A stretch of DNA of 14,912 nt, from assembly GCA_964194845.1 (NCBI GenBank), contig CAXMNX010000001.1, forward strand, positions 1 through 14,912, given 5' to 3'. Below are positions 1 to 7,192 of this stretch, in pieces. The number at the start of each line of letters is the position of its first letter. Position 1 is the first letter of the stretch. The notes beneath the pieces were generated by a model that was not told where the DNA came from, made no database searches, and was given only the letters and a program-made list of their open reading frames with translations. Both the position numbers and the translations under genes were made by a program. Source of the DNA: CAXMNX01 sp964194845. Lineage in GTDB: Bacteria > Pseudomonadota > Alphaproteobacteria > Rhodobacterales > Rhodobacteraceae.

Positions 1-606
1 CGAGAGCCGCTGCAATTGCGTGGCCCAATTGGTCAGCCTCCGGGCCTTCCGGTCATGGGGGAGCCCGCATGGCAAAGTGCAACATTCGTGCCGGGGGCCT
101 GCTCCAAGACCTTTGCAGTTTTGTCCATCAATTCCGGGATCAGCTGAAGGTCAAAGCTCAACCCGCGCGTCGGCCTCTCGAAGGCCTTCGACAAACATTG
201 GATTGTCCAAAAAGTCATTTGTCCCAGTAACTGCGTCTTCGCCGGGTTCGCGACCTACGATCTGACGTACTCCTGCGACAGTGATCAGTCGTTGAAATTC
301 GTCGAGTTGTTTGTTCAGTTCCGGCGCAGTGAGATCGCAGAAAACCACCTACTTCATCGGCCAAACCGGGTTAGCAGCGGCGACGGACAGCACCCATTGC
401 GCCTCGGCCATGCTATCTTCGGCACCAACCTGAATATGCACAGACGCGGTGATGCCCTGGGCCGTTGCCTCGGCCCGAAATTCGTCGATCAAGTAATTGC
501 GTTGGATTGGGGTTGGATCGCCGAAGAATCGCTCTACGCCGCGCGCCATCAGCCATGGGTAATGCACCGAGGATAGATTCCAAAGGTGATGATGCGCGTC
601 GATCAT
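1..606 (-). pseudogene. Amidohydrolase-2 family metal-dependent hydrolase, broken and truncated by the window edge
   Basis: The first codons read MIDAHHHLW, the metal-binding HxH start of Amidohydro_2 (PF04909) TIM-barrel hydrolases, a family of lactonases, decarboxylases and hydrolases. Homologous sequence continues to the window edge, with motifs such as GVRQIVGR, LSFDLQLIPELM and NVALCHAGSP, but not in one frame. An in-frame TAG lies at 349-351, directly after WPMK. A net +1/-2 frameshift lies near 163-178, between VEGLREADAR and GLSFDLQL. A further 1-base loss fits the five-G run at 57-61, after which the frame reads HDRK and then LTNWATQLQRLS to position 1. The ATG overlaps the TGA of the upstream SnoaL-like gene (ATGA), so the ancestral gene was translationally coupled to it. 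Three independent lesions argue for real decay, although homopolymer errors could explain the last one. The substrate is unknown; lactone or ester hydrolysis in the same pathway is an inference. Confidence 0.8.
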
Positions 607-1640
607 GTCGGCGCTCCTTTCGCGCCGGTTTCGTCGCCGGCGCTGATCGTGGTCGTGCGTGCCAAAATATCGACGCCCTGCATTTTCCAGAAATGCAGAA
701 GATCGATGAATATCCAGTTTTCTACAAGTTTGTTGTCATCGCGTCTGTAGAGATCGATCACGCGGAATTCGCCTGGCGTGTTGGTGGCGGGCATCCCCAT
801 GAAACCGCCCGATGGCGTGGCTGTGAAATTGGGCCAGCCGAAAAAGCCGCCGTAATTGCCCTCGGCGATGCGTGCGATATGTTGGGTTCTGGACCGGTTG
901 GTCAGGCTTGCCCGGAATGGTCCTGCATGCTGTTTGGCGTATCGTTCGATTGTGTAAGTGGCACCGATGCCTTCGGGCCCCCACCAGAGCATGTCGTCGG
1001 CCCATGTTTGGCGCAGTTCATCTTCAAGACTGTGGTCGCTGTCCCATCGACCCAAGATACGGATCATGTCTTCGATCAGGGTCAGAGTCTTTTGCCCGCT
1101 GTCTGGGTTTTGTGGGGTGAGCATCGCGCCATCATGGGTCATTGGTCCGGGTTGCACCAGATGGGCCGCGGTTTGCAAAGGGAAAGGTGACAGTCCGGCC
1201 TGTGTCATCAGGTGGGGGATATCGAAGAACATTGCCGTCTGAGTGATTTCGCCATTTTCCACACAGTGGAATTCGCAATAGCGCAACATCGCGATTTTTC
1301 CAGTTGGCGGAATGCCAAGCCACGGGTGGTCGAACAGGCCCATCAAATGTCCCATCGACACCACCCAAACACCGCCGTGTTCGGCGATAGTGTTCTGCCC
1401 GGCGAAAAAGATATCCACGCGGCGTTGCATCGAGGTAAGCGCGCTGTGAAGGGGCTGCCAGAACGAGTCGGCGACCTTTCGGGCTGACTTAATTTCATTG
1501 AATGGATGATACCCGCGCCAAAGGTAGTTCGACGACGTGAACGCCTCAAGCACGGCAGGAATTCCCGCATCACCCGCGTTATCCAGCTGGGTGTAATAAT
1601 CTCTAACGAGTTGTTTTTCCGAATTAAAGTCGGACTTCAT
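603..1640 (-). CDS. SnoaL-like (NTF2-fold) protein with two domains
   Basis: This is a 345-residue protein made of two SnoaL/NTF2-like alpha+beta barrel domains. The N-terminal domain (about 5-150) has HLMGLFDHPWLGIPPTGK at about 98-115, then MLRYCEFH. The linker QPGPMTHDG is at about 163-171. The C-terminal domain (about 185-328) has WWGPEGIG at 219-226, then LVENWIFIDLLHFW. The same landmarks recur in the proteins at 6164 and 9037, so these are paralogues. The NTF2/SnoaL superfamily includes polyketide cyclases, isomerases, lyases and hydrolases; the reaction here is unknown. There is no signal peptide, so it is probably cytoplasmic. I chose the ATG at 1640: an in-frame extension up to 1763 would translate the operators and promoter. 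It has a weak GAGAG ribosome site. It is transcribed divergently from the ABC operon and overlaps the amidohydrolase remnant by 4 nt. Automated annotation might call it an ester cyclase. Confidence 0.85.
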   Translation of the reverse strand: MKSDFNSEKQLVRDYYTQLDNAGDAGIPAVLEAFTSSNYLWRGYHPFNEIKSARKVADSFWQPLHSALTSMQRRVDIFFAGQNTIAEHGGVWVVSMGHLMGLFDHPWLGIPPTGKIAMLRYCEFHCVENGEITQTAMFFDIPHLMTQAGLSPFPLQTAAHLVQPGPMTHDGAMLTPQNPDSGQKTLTLIEDMIRILGRWDSDHSLEDELRQTWADDMLWWGPEGIGATYTIERYAKQHAGPFRASLTNRSRTQHIARIAEGNYGGFFGWPNFTATPSGGFMGMPATNTPGEFRVIDLYRRDDNKLVENWIFIDLLHFWKMQGVDILARTTTISAGDETGAKGAPT

Positions 1641-1670
1641 TTTGTCGCTCTCTATGGCTGGGCTTCGTGT

Positions 1671-1686
1671 TTGCATTCGCTTGCAA
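1671..1686. promoter_or_regulatory. LacI-type operator O1
   Basis: TTGCATTCGCTTGCAA is an imperfect palindrome with a central CG, the usual form of LacI-family operators. It is the exact reverse complement of the site at 1726-1741, and the identity extends to 17 bp. It lies at the predicted transcription start of the leftward gene. The likely ligand is the LacI-family protein encoded at 10844-11863; that pairing is inferred from operon membership. Confidence 0.8.
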
Positions 1687-1690
1687 AAAC

Positions 1691-1719
1691 ATGTTGCCAA
1701 ACTGGAGACCCAATGTCTA
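1691..1719 (-). promoter_or_regulatory. Predicted leftward promoter of the SnoaL/amidohydrolase arm
   Basis: On the minus strand the -35 candidate TAGACA (1714-1719) and -10 candidate CAACAT (1691-1696) are 17 bp apart. The -35 is good (5/6) and the -10 is weak (3/6). The start would fall near 1684, within operator O1. Its -10 overlaps the -35 of the rightward promoter, so the two promoters are back to back and probably compete. Confidence 0.4.
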
Positions 1720-1723
1720 TGAT
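1694..1723 (+). promoter_or_regulatory. Predicted sigma-70-type promoter of the ABC/SnoaL operon
   Basis: The -35 element TTGCCA (1694-1699) and -10 element TATGAT (1718-1723) are separated by 18 bp, and each matches the consensus at 5 of 6 positions. Transcription would start near 1730, inside operator O2 and about 45 nt before the ATPase start codon. This placement fits direct repression. Confidence 0.6.
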
Positions 1724-1725
1724 TG

Positions 1726-1741
1726 TTGCAAGCGAATGCAA
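1726..1741. promoter_or_regulatory. LacI-type operator O2
   Basis: TTGCAAGCGAATGCAA is the second copy of the operator, in opposite orientation to O1, with centres 55 bp apart (about five helical turns). It covers the predicted +1 region of the rightward ABC operon promoter, so a bound repressor should block initiation. Two sites at this spacing could also allow looping by a tetramer or by two dimers. Confidence 0.8.
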
Positions 1742-1774
1742 AAAAACCTTTTTGCGGTTCCACTGGGAGATATC

Positions 1775-2827
1775 ATGGCCGAAATTCAGCTAAAGAACCT
1801 CGGAAAGCGCTGGGGCTCGTTTGTCGGAGTGCATGAATTCGATCTAACAATTGCAGACAAAGAGTTTCTGGTTCTGCTGGGGCCGTCGGGCTGCGGCAAG
1901 ACCACCACGATGCGCATGATCGCGGGGCTGGAGGATGTCACTGAAGGCGACATTCTGATCGATGGCGAGAGGGTCAACGATCTTGAGCCGAAAGACCGCG
2001 ATATCGCCATGGTGTTCCAGAGCTACGCGCTTTACCCAAATATGAACGTCTACGAAAACATCCGCTTTCCGCTAAAAGTGCGCGGCATCGACCCCAAGAC
2101 CCATGACGAAAAGGTCAAGCGCGCCAGCGCCATGGTCGAGCTTGATGAGTTCTTGCACCGAAAGCCGGCTGAGCTTTCGGGTGGCCAGCGTCAACGGGTG
2201 GCATTGGCCCGCGCGGTAGTGCGTGAGCCAAACGTGTTCTTAATGGACGAGCCGCTTTCCAACCTCGACGCCAAACTCCGCGTTTCTACCCGGGCGCAGA
2301 TCAAGAACCTCTCCCACGAACTGGCGGTGACCACGATCTATGTGACCCACGACCAGATCGAGGCGATGACGCTGGCTGACCGGGTCGTGATCATGAAGGC
2401 GGGCGTTGTCCAGCAGGTTGGTACTCCGGTTGAAATCTACGACAAACCGGCCAACGCCTTTGTTGCAAGCTTCATCGGCAATCCGGCCATGAATCTGATG
2501 GACGGAGAAATCTCAGGAGGTACTTTCCGGGCGCGGAATGTCGAAATTTCCGGGCTTGGCGGCCCCGAAGGCCCGGTAACGCTAGGTTTCCGTGCCGAAG
2601 ACGCTGCGCTGGCCGAGGTCGGCAAGGGCGAGATCAACGCGCCAGTCTATACGATGGAACTTTTGGGAGACGCCACCATGGTTTCGGTACGCATCGGCGG
2701 TGCGCTGGTACAGGTCAAGGCCGACAAGACATTTCGGACCGAGATCGGAAATCAGGTCTCCATCCGTGTTCCCAAGGATCATTGCCATCTGTTTGACGCA
2801 CAGACAGGCGCGCTCATTGGGGGGTAA
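1775..2827 (+). CDS. Carbohydrate ABC transporter ATP-binding protein (MalK/UgpC type)
   Basis: This 350-residue ATPase of the CUT1 (MalK/UgpC) family energises the importer encoded by the next three genes. Visible motifs are Walker A GPSGCGKTT (36-44), the Q-loop in FQSYALYP (Q82), signature LSGGQRQR (134-141), Walker B VFLMDEP (154-160), D-loop NLDAKLR and the switch His in YVTHD (H192). A regulatory/OB-fold C-terminal domain follows from about 240, including GFRAED and MELLGD. Length and motif order are normal for MalK-type subunits. The start MAEIQLKNLGKRWG at 1775 has a GGGAGA ribosome site 4 nt upstream; an in-frame ATG at 1667 would run through the operator and was rejected. It is the first gene of the rightward operon, under the O1/O2 operators. 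The imported substrate cannot be read from the ATPase. Confidence 0.96.
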   Translation: MAEIQLKNLGKRWGSFVGVHEFDLTIADKEFLVLLGPSGCGKTTTMRMIAGLEDVTEGDILIDGERVNDLEPKDRDIAMVFQSYALYPNMNVYENIRFPLKVRGIDPKTHDEKVKRASAMVELDEFLHRKPAELSGGQRQRVALARAVVREPNVFLMDEPLSNLDAKLRVSTRAQIKNLSHELAVTTIYVTHDQIEAMTLADRVVIMKAGVVQQVGTPVEIYDKPANAFVASFIGNPAMNLMDGEISGGTFRARNVEISGLGGPEGPVTLGFRAEDAALAEVGKGEINAPVYTMELLGDATMVSVRIGGALVQVKADKTFRTEIGNQVSIRVPKDHCHLFDAQTGALIGG

Positions 2828-2845
2828 CGACCCCAAGTAAATAGA

Positions 2846-2860
2846 CCCGTCGCAGGCGGG
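2846..2860 (+). other. Intercistronic stem-loop ahead of the binding-protein gene
   Basis: CCCGTC (2846-2851) pairs with GGCGGG (2855-2860), including one G-U pair, around a GCA loop. It can be enclosed by CCCAAG (2832-2837) pairing with CTTGGG (2866-2871). No T-run follows, so this is not a typical rho-independent terminator. It is more likely an RNA processing or stability element at the 5' side of the binding-protein message. Prediction by eye only. Confidence 0.4.
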
Positions 2861-2917
2861 ATTATCTTGGGTGCGACCTTTGAAGACGCATCCAACCAAA
2901 TCAGGGAGTGAAGCCAA

Positions 2918-4144
2918 ATGTTTCTGAAAAAAGTGGCGCTGGCCAGCGCTATGGCATTGATGGGTGGGCAGGCATTCGCAGCATGCGAAATATCCGCGCG
3001 CGTCAATATTGTCGGCAACGAATTCGCGGCGATCCAGACCGTGGGCGCGGGCGCGCAGGAATGCACTGGCGCGGAAGTGAACACAAATCTCACCTCCACT
3101 CACAACGAGATTAACCTCGAAGGTATGAGCGGTAATCCGTCGGAATACACTTCAGCCATCGTCGCCAACAGCTCGATCGTCAAGCTAATGAACGATGACG
3201 TCATCCGCCCACTTGACGACTTGGTCGCCAAACACGGCGGCGCCTTGAGCAAGGGCCAGCTGATCACGATCGACGGCAAGGTCATGGCCGTAGCGTTTAT
3301 GGCCAATGCGCAGCACCTGATGTACCGCAAGGATATTCTTGAACAGGCCGGTGTCGATGTGCCTACGACGTATGAGGAAATGCTCGACGCTGCCAAATCG
3401 ATCCGCGACCAGGGTATTTTGGAAAACCCAATTGGTGGTGCCTACGCTGCAGGTTGGAACCTCGGCCAGGAGTTCAACAACATGTTCCTTGGCTTTGGCG
3501 GGTCGTTCTTCAAGCCCGGTACCGCTGAACCCAACGTGAACAACGAAGTTGGGGTCAATTCGCTTAACATGATGAAAGCGTTGACCGAGTACATGAACCC
3601 CGACTTCCTGACTCACGACTCGAACGCGACGAACGCTGAATACCGTGCTGGCAACGTCGCGCTCTTGAATATGTGGGGATCAAGGGCTTCGCAGCAGGTC
3701 ACGACAGAAGGTGTGCTTGAAGAAGTCGTCAACGGCCACGCAATCGCGGCGCCAATGACTGTCGGTGGCGGCACAACCCCGGCATCGACCCTCTGGTGGG
3801 ACGGTTGGACCGTGGGCAAAGGTATTTCGGACGAAGAAGCCGAAGCAACATTCGTGGCGCTGACCCATGGGATCCGGCCTGAGATGCTGAACGAAGAAAC
3901 CAGCCCCTTGGCGGTTTGGTTGATTGACGGCTATCAGCCAACCGATGACTCGGAAGGTGTTTTTTCAGCGGCAAAAATGGGCACTCCTCCCTATCCGATG
4001 CTGCCGTTTATGGGTCTGATGCACTCAGCACTTGGCAACGAATTGGCGGATTTCCTCCAGGGCAAAGAAAGTGCCGAGCAGGCTCTGGCTGATGTCGAGG
4101 CTGCCTATACAGCTGCGGCCAAAGAAAAGGGCTTCCTGAAATAG
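2918..4144 (+). CDS. Periplasmic solute-binding protein of a CUT1 carbohydrate ABC importer
   Basis: This 408-residue family 1 extracellular solute-binding protein captures the transported compound in the periplasm. Residues 1-21 form a Sec signal peptide: MFLKK, a hydrophobic core and a likely signal peptidase I cut after AFA. The mature protein has only two cysteines, C23 and C49, which could form a disulfide. The middle has typical SBP_bac features such as MYRKDILEQAGVDVPTTYEE, FLGFGGSFF, ALLNMWGSRA and TLWWDGWTVGK. The aromatic WWDGW segment suggests stacking against a sugar-like ligand, but this is an inference. An AGGGAG ribosome site precedes the ATG at 2918. The gene sits between the ATPase and the permeases and is bracketed by RNA hairpins, which may raise its expression. 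The substrate is unknown; a polyol, sugar or sugar derivative is likely from the family. Confidence 0.95.
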   Translation: MFLKKVALASAMALMGGQAFAACEISARVNIVGNEFAAIQTVGAGAQECTGAEVNTNLTSTHNEINLEGMSGNPSEYTSAIVANSSIVKLMNDDVIRPLDDLVAKHGGALSKGQLITIDGKVMAVAFMANAQHLMYRKDILEQAGVDVPTTYEEMLDAAKSIRDQGILENPIGGAYAAGWNLGQEFNNMFLGFGGSFFKPGTAEPNVNNEVGVNSLNMMKALTEYMNPDFLTHDSNATNAEYRAGNVALLNMWGSRASQQVTTEGVLEEVVNGHAIAAPMTVGGGTTPASTLWWDGWTVGKGISDEEAEATFVALTHGIRPEMLNEETSPLAVWLIDGYQPTDDSEGVFSAAKMGTPPYPMLPFMGLMHSALGNELADFLQGKESAEQALADVEAAYTAAAKEKGFLK

Positions 4145-4155
4145 GAAGCGCTCCA

Positions 4156-4182
4156 AGCAGGTGGCCATGACGGTCGCCTGCT
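4156..4182 (+). other. Strong intercistronic hairpin after the binding-protein gene
   Basis: The arms AGCAGGTGGCC (4156-4166) and GGTCGCCTGCT (4172-4182) form an 11-bp stem with two G-T/G-U wobbles and a 5-nt loop. There is no following T-run. The position just after the binding-protein stop and 27 nt before the permease start is where many importer operons carry a hairpin that protects upstream mRNA from 3' decay or attenuates transcription. That gives more binding protein than permease. The role is inferred; the pairing is seen. Confidence 0.6.
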
Positions 4183-4209
4183 CACTCCAAACCACACTGG
4201 AATCTTCTG

Positions 4210-5238
4210 ATGCGCCATAAAACATTTTTCTGGTTCTTTTTGCCAACTGGGCTGGCGATGTTGCTCTTCATCGCACTCCCAATTGTATCTGTGGTAACTC
4301 AGTCGATTTTTGCACCCCACGAAGCGGTTTTGATTGAGGTGGAAAACTGCACGCCGCTTGTCGGATGCACGACCGAAACTTCGGTTGATCAAGAAGCGAC
4401 CCGAGCGCTGCGCGAGGCCAAACCACTCGGACGGTTCGTGGGCTTGGATATTTACTTTGATCGCGGCCATCTGGCGGTTTCTGAACTCAAAGAAGTTTGG
4501 GCGTCGTCTGAAACCTGGGGTGGGTTCTGGGACCGTCTATATAACCTTCCGCTCTACCGGGCGCTCGCATTTACTTTGACATTCACCTTTGTCGTGACGC
4601 CGCTAACCCTTATTTTGGGATTGGTGATCGCGCTCGCAATCAATTCGCTGCACAAACATCTCAAAGGGCTGATGATCTTCTTCTCGCTTCTGCCGATGAT
4701 TGTGACACCGCTGATCGGTTCGATGATCCTGTTCTGGATGATTGATAGCCGCGGGATACTCGGCTCGGCCTTAATCGGGCTTTCGGGAGATCCGGATTTA
4801 AGTCTCAAAGCCTCGACCGGGTTAATGTGGATTGCATTGATGGTCTATGGCCTCTGGCACGCCTCACCCTTTGCATTCGTGGTGTTCTATGCGGGCTTGC
4901 AGACTCTGCCCACAGATCAACTTGAGGCGGCTCAGATAGACGGCGCCACGCGATGGCAACAGGTCAAATATGTGATCGTTCCGCATCTGATGCCGTTGGT
5001 GACTTTTGTTGCTCTCATCCAGTTGATGGACAACTTCAAGGTCTTCGAGCCGATCGTCGGATTTAGTGCTGCGGCCCATGCGACATCGCTTAGTTGGTTT
5101 ATTTTCAACGACCTGGGTGGCGAAACCCGCCAGCTCTCGTCCGCATCCGCAACTTCGGTGATCACGATTATCGGCGTCGCAATTCTCTTGTCGCCGGTGC
5201 TTGTCCGCACATGGCGCGACTTCAAAGGAGCCAGATAG
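4210..5238 (+). CDS. ABC transporter permease, MalF type
   Basis: This 342-residue inner-membrane permease forms half of the transport channel. A first membrane helix (about 6-30) is followed by a periplasmic loop of about 85 residues (about 31-115) with two close cysteines, C47 and C53. Further hydrophobic helices lie around 117-144, 153-178, 204-230, 258-275 and 315-335. The cytoplasmic EAA loop that docks on the ATPase reads EAAQIDGATRWQQV (239-252) with IVPHLMP behind it. These features fit the BPD_transp_1 family. The start at 4210 lacks a strong Shine-Dalgarno sequence, and lower translation than the binding protein is plausible. It is followed after 1 nt by the second permease. Confidence 0.94.
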   Translation: MRHKTFFWFFLPTGLAMLLFIALPIVSVVTQSIFAPHEAVLIEVENCTPLVGCTTETSVDQEATRALREAKPLGRFVGLDIYFDRGHLAVSELKEVWASSETWGGFWDRLYNLPLYRALAFTLTFTFVVTPLTLILGLVIALAINSLHKHLKGLMIFFSLLPMIVTPLIGSMILFWMIDSRGILGSALIGLSGDPDLSLKASTGLMWIALMVYGLWHASPFAFVVFYAGLQTLPTDQLEAAQIDGATRWQQVKYVIVPHLMPLVTFVALIQLMDNFKVFEPIVGFSAAAHATSLSWFIFNDLGGETRQLSSASATSVITIIGVAILLSPVLVRTWRDFKGAR

Positions 5239-5239
5239 T

Positions 5240-6121
5240 ATGGCCAGTCGTGCACAAAGAATGCCCAAAAGCCTGAGGATCGCTTCGACGCTTTTCGTGA
5301 TCTTCTGGTTTATCCTTGCTGCTTTTCCTTTCGCCTGGACGGTTTGGGGATCGTTCAAAGTTGAGCTAGATTTTTTCTCGATTTCTAACTGGACTGATGG
5401 TTTGACCGGAACGCGCACGAAAGCCGTCTACGGGTCGGCGTTCACAGACACCGGTTACGAGGGGGCCTGGATCCAAGAAGAATTTTGGCGGAATGTGCTT
5501 AATACCGGCATCGTTTGCTTCTTCGTAGTGACGATCTCGCTGACCGTTGGAACGCTTGGCGGCTATGCGCTGTCACGCTCGACCCACAACTACACGTTCT
5601 GGCTGCTGATCACGGCGCTGATATTCCGCGCCATGCCACCGATCACCCTGGTTGCGGGCTATCTGTTGCCATTTTTCGAATGGAATGTCTGGGGCATCCT
5701 GCCAACCACCATCATTGTCTTGGTGGCGATCAACCAGCCTTTCACATTGTGGATGCTGCATTCTTTCTTCAAGAACATTCCTCAGGAATTGGACGAAAGC
5801 GCCAAGGTCGACGGCTGCAATCAGTTTCAGGCATTTCGCCGGGTGATCATTCCGGTCATGTGGCCGGGGGTCGTCACCACTGGGCTGTTTTCGTTCCTGC
5901 TGGCCTATAACGACTTTGCGGTGTCCGCGATGCTGCTGTCGGAAAGCAACCGCACTATGGTTCCGGCCATCGCGGCATTCCTCGGTACCACCCAAACCGA
6001 AGGTAACGTGATGTTCGCAGTTGCTGCTGTGGTCTCGGCCACCGTGCCACTGTTCATCCTGGTGATGTTCTTCCAACGCCAGATTGTCGGCGGGCTGACT
6101 GCGGGTGCGGTGAAGGGATGA
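5240..6121 (+). CDS. ABC transporter permease, MalG type
   Basis: This 293-residue permease is the second channel half. Hydrophobic segments lie near 13-38, 88-110, 118-145, 150-175, 205-230 and 255-280. The EAA-like loop reads ELDESAKVDGCNQFQAFRRV, and the C-terminus QRQIVGGLTAGAVKG is the usual MalG-type ending. I chose the ATG at 5240 because AAGGAG (5225-5230) lies 9 nt upstream and the previous stop is only 1 nt away. An ATG at 5201 lies within the preceding gene and has poor support. It acts with the MalF-type permease and the ATPase. Confidence 0.94.
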   Translation: MASRAQRMPKSLRIASTLFVIFWFILAAFPFAWTVWGSFKVELDFFSISNWTDGLTGTRTKAVYGSAFTDTGYEGAWIQEEFWRNVLNTGIVCFFVVTISLTVGTLGGYALSRSTHNYTFWLLITALIFRAMPPITLVAGYLLPFFEWNVWGILPTTIIVLVAINQPFTLWMLHSFFKNIPQELDESAKVDGCNQFQAFRRVIIPVMWPGVVTTGLFSFLLAYNDFAVSAMLLSESNRTMVPAIAAFLGTTQTEGNVMFAVAAVVSATVPLFILVMFFQRQIVGGLTAGAVKG

Positions 6122-6163
6122 GATTTCTCTCCATACAACCCGGGCGCAAAGGCAGGAAATAAC

Positions 6164-7192
6164 ATGTGTGCACGTGCTGCGCGGCCAGCTATGGGTGTCG
6201 CCACGAATCTGACGATCGAAAACAAATGTGTTTACCTTCAATTCCTCGAAAGCTTCGAAGCAGGTGGCGTAGCCGCAATTGAAACGGCCGTGCCGAAGTT
6301 TTTCGACACCTCCGCCCAGATCAACGCCAGCCACCCAATCAATGAAGCCGGCGATGGCACCGGGTATTTCAACGACATCATTGCGCCCATCAATGAAGCG
6401 TTCCAAGGCTGCACTCGCCAGAACTATGTTGTGATTGGGGGCGAATATCTCGGCACTGAATGGGTGACCTCTACGGGTTACTTCCATGGGCATTTCAGCA
6501 AGCAGCTGTTTGGCATTTCTCCAAGCGGCAAGCTGGCGTTTCTTCGCTTCGGCGAATTTCACCGGATGGAAAACGGCAAGACCGTCGAGAGCCACGTCTT
6601 TCTGGGCTTTGCCGAACTGATCATTGCACTTGGGAAGTGGCCTCTGGCGCTCAGCCAGGGTTATGAGGGCGTTGTGCCCGGTCCCGCGACCCATGACGGG
6701 ATCACTGTCGGCACTTCAGACCCTGCCCGCTCTCGCGCGTCAGCCGATCTGGTCGAAGGCATGCTTAAAAAGCTCACATCCGAGGATGAAGTCTGGCGCC
6801 CCGACTGGCACGATCGCATGGTCTGGTATGGCCCCGGAGGTCTCGGCTCCTATGCTACGGTTGACGCCTTTGCTGAATTCCAGCGCGCCTTTGAGTTGAC
6901 CTTTGACGGCTGGGGCGATGGCAGCGAAGCAGGCATTTCCGGTGTCGGTGCCGATTGCAAAGCCGGGGATGGCGACTATGCCTTTCTCAGCGGCTGGCCG
7001 ATGATAACCGGCGTTCACGTCCGCCCTTTCCTTGGGCTTGAGCCAACAGGTAGGCGTGTGGTCATGCGCGACTGCGATTGGTGGCGCTGTGAGGACGGGA
7101 AGATCATCGAAAATTGGTGCATGCTCGATATCCCGCATGTGCTGATGCAGTTGGGATATGACCTGTTTGCCGAAGTGGAGAAGGCGGCATGA
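6164..7192 (+). CDS. SnoaL-like (NTF2-fold) protein with two domains
   Basis: This 342-residue protein has two SnoaL-like domains and is a paralogue of those at 603-1640(-) and 9037-10083. The first domain (about 20-160) ends with GISPSGKLAFLRFGEFHRMENGK-type sequence (about 117-139). The linker is PGPATHDG (172-179). The second domain (about 195-338) has WYGPGGLG (221-228), GLEPTGRRVVMRDCDWW (291-307) and IIENWCMLDIPHVLMQLGYD (314-333). It has no signal peptide, so it is cytoplasmic. It follows the last permease by 42 nt, with AGGAA ahead of the ATG; MGVATNL at 6191 is a possible later start. Its place next to the transporter suggests it acts on the imported compound or an early intermediate. 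The reaction is not known; elimination, isomerisation or hydration are options given the fold. Automated annotation may use polyketide cyclase or ester cyclase, which should not be taken literally. Confidence 0.87.
   Translation: MCARAARPAMGVATNLTIENKCVYLQFLESFEAGGVAAIETAVPKFFDTSAQINASHPINEAGDGTGYFNDIIAPINEAFQGCTRQNYVVIGGEYLGTEWVTSTGYFHGHFSKQLFGISPSGKLAFLRFGEFHRMENGKTVESHVFLGFAELIIALGKWPLALSQGYEGVVPGPATHDGITVGTSDPARSRASADLVEGMLKKLTSEDEVWRPDWHDRMVWYGPGGLGSYATVDAFAEFQRAFELTFDGWGDGSEAGISGVGADCKAGDGDYAFLSGWPMITGVHVRPFLGLEPTGRRVVMRDCDWWRCEDGKIIENWCMLDIPHVLMQLGYDLFAEVEKAA

Noticed and set aside
1641..1763. N-terminal extension of the leftward SnoaL-like protein
   Set aside because: It covers both operators and the promoters and gives a cysteine- and histidine-rich stretch without homology. 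MKSDFNSEKQ at 1640 begins the domain.
1667..1774. N-terminal extension of the ABC ATPase from an upstream ATG
   Set aside because: The extension would translate the operator and promoter region, has no ABC homology, and a good ribosome site precedes the ATG at 1775.
2582..3103. Minus-strand open frame across the ATPase end and binding-protein start
   Set aside because: It lies opposite confident coding sequence and the signal peptide region, with no family resemblance.
4156..4182. Rho-independent terminator after the binding protein
   Set aside because: The stem is strong but is followed by CACTCCAAACC rather than a T-run, and the permease genes of the same importer continue directly downstream.
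5573..6694. Long open frame on the minus strand (373 codons) across the second permease and first SnoaL-like gene
   Set aside because: It is antisense to two well-supported genes, and its composition (rich in R, H, Q, D) is typical of a shadow frame. There is no recognisable motif or ribosome site.
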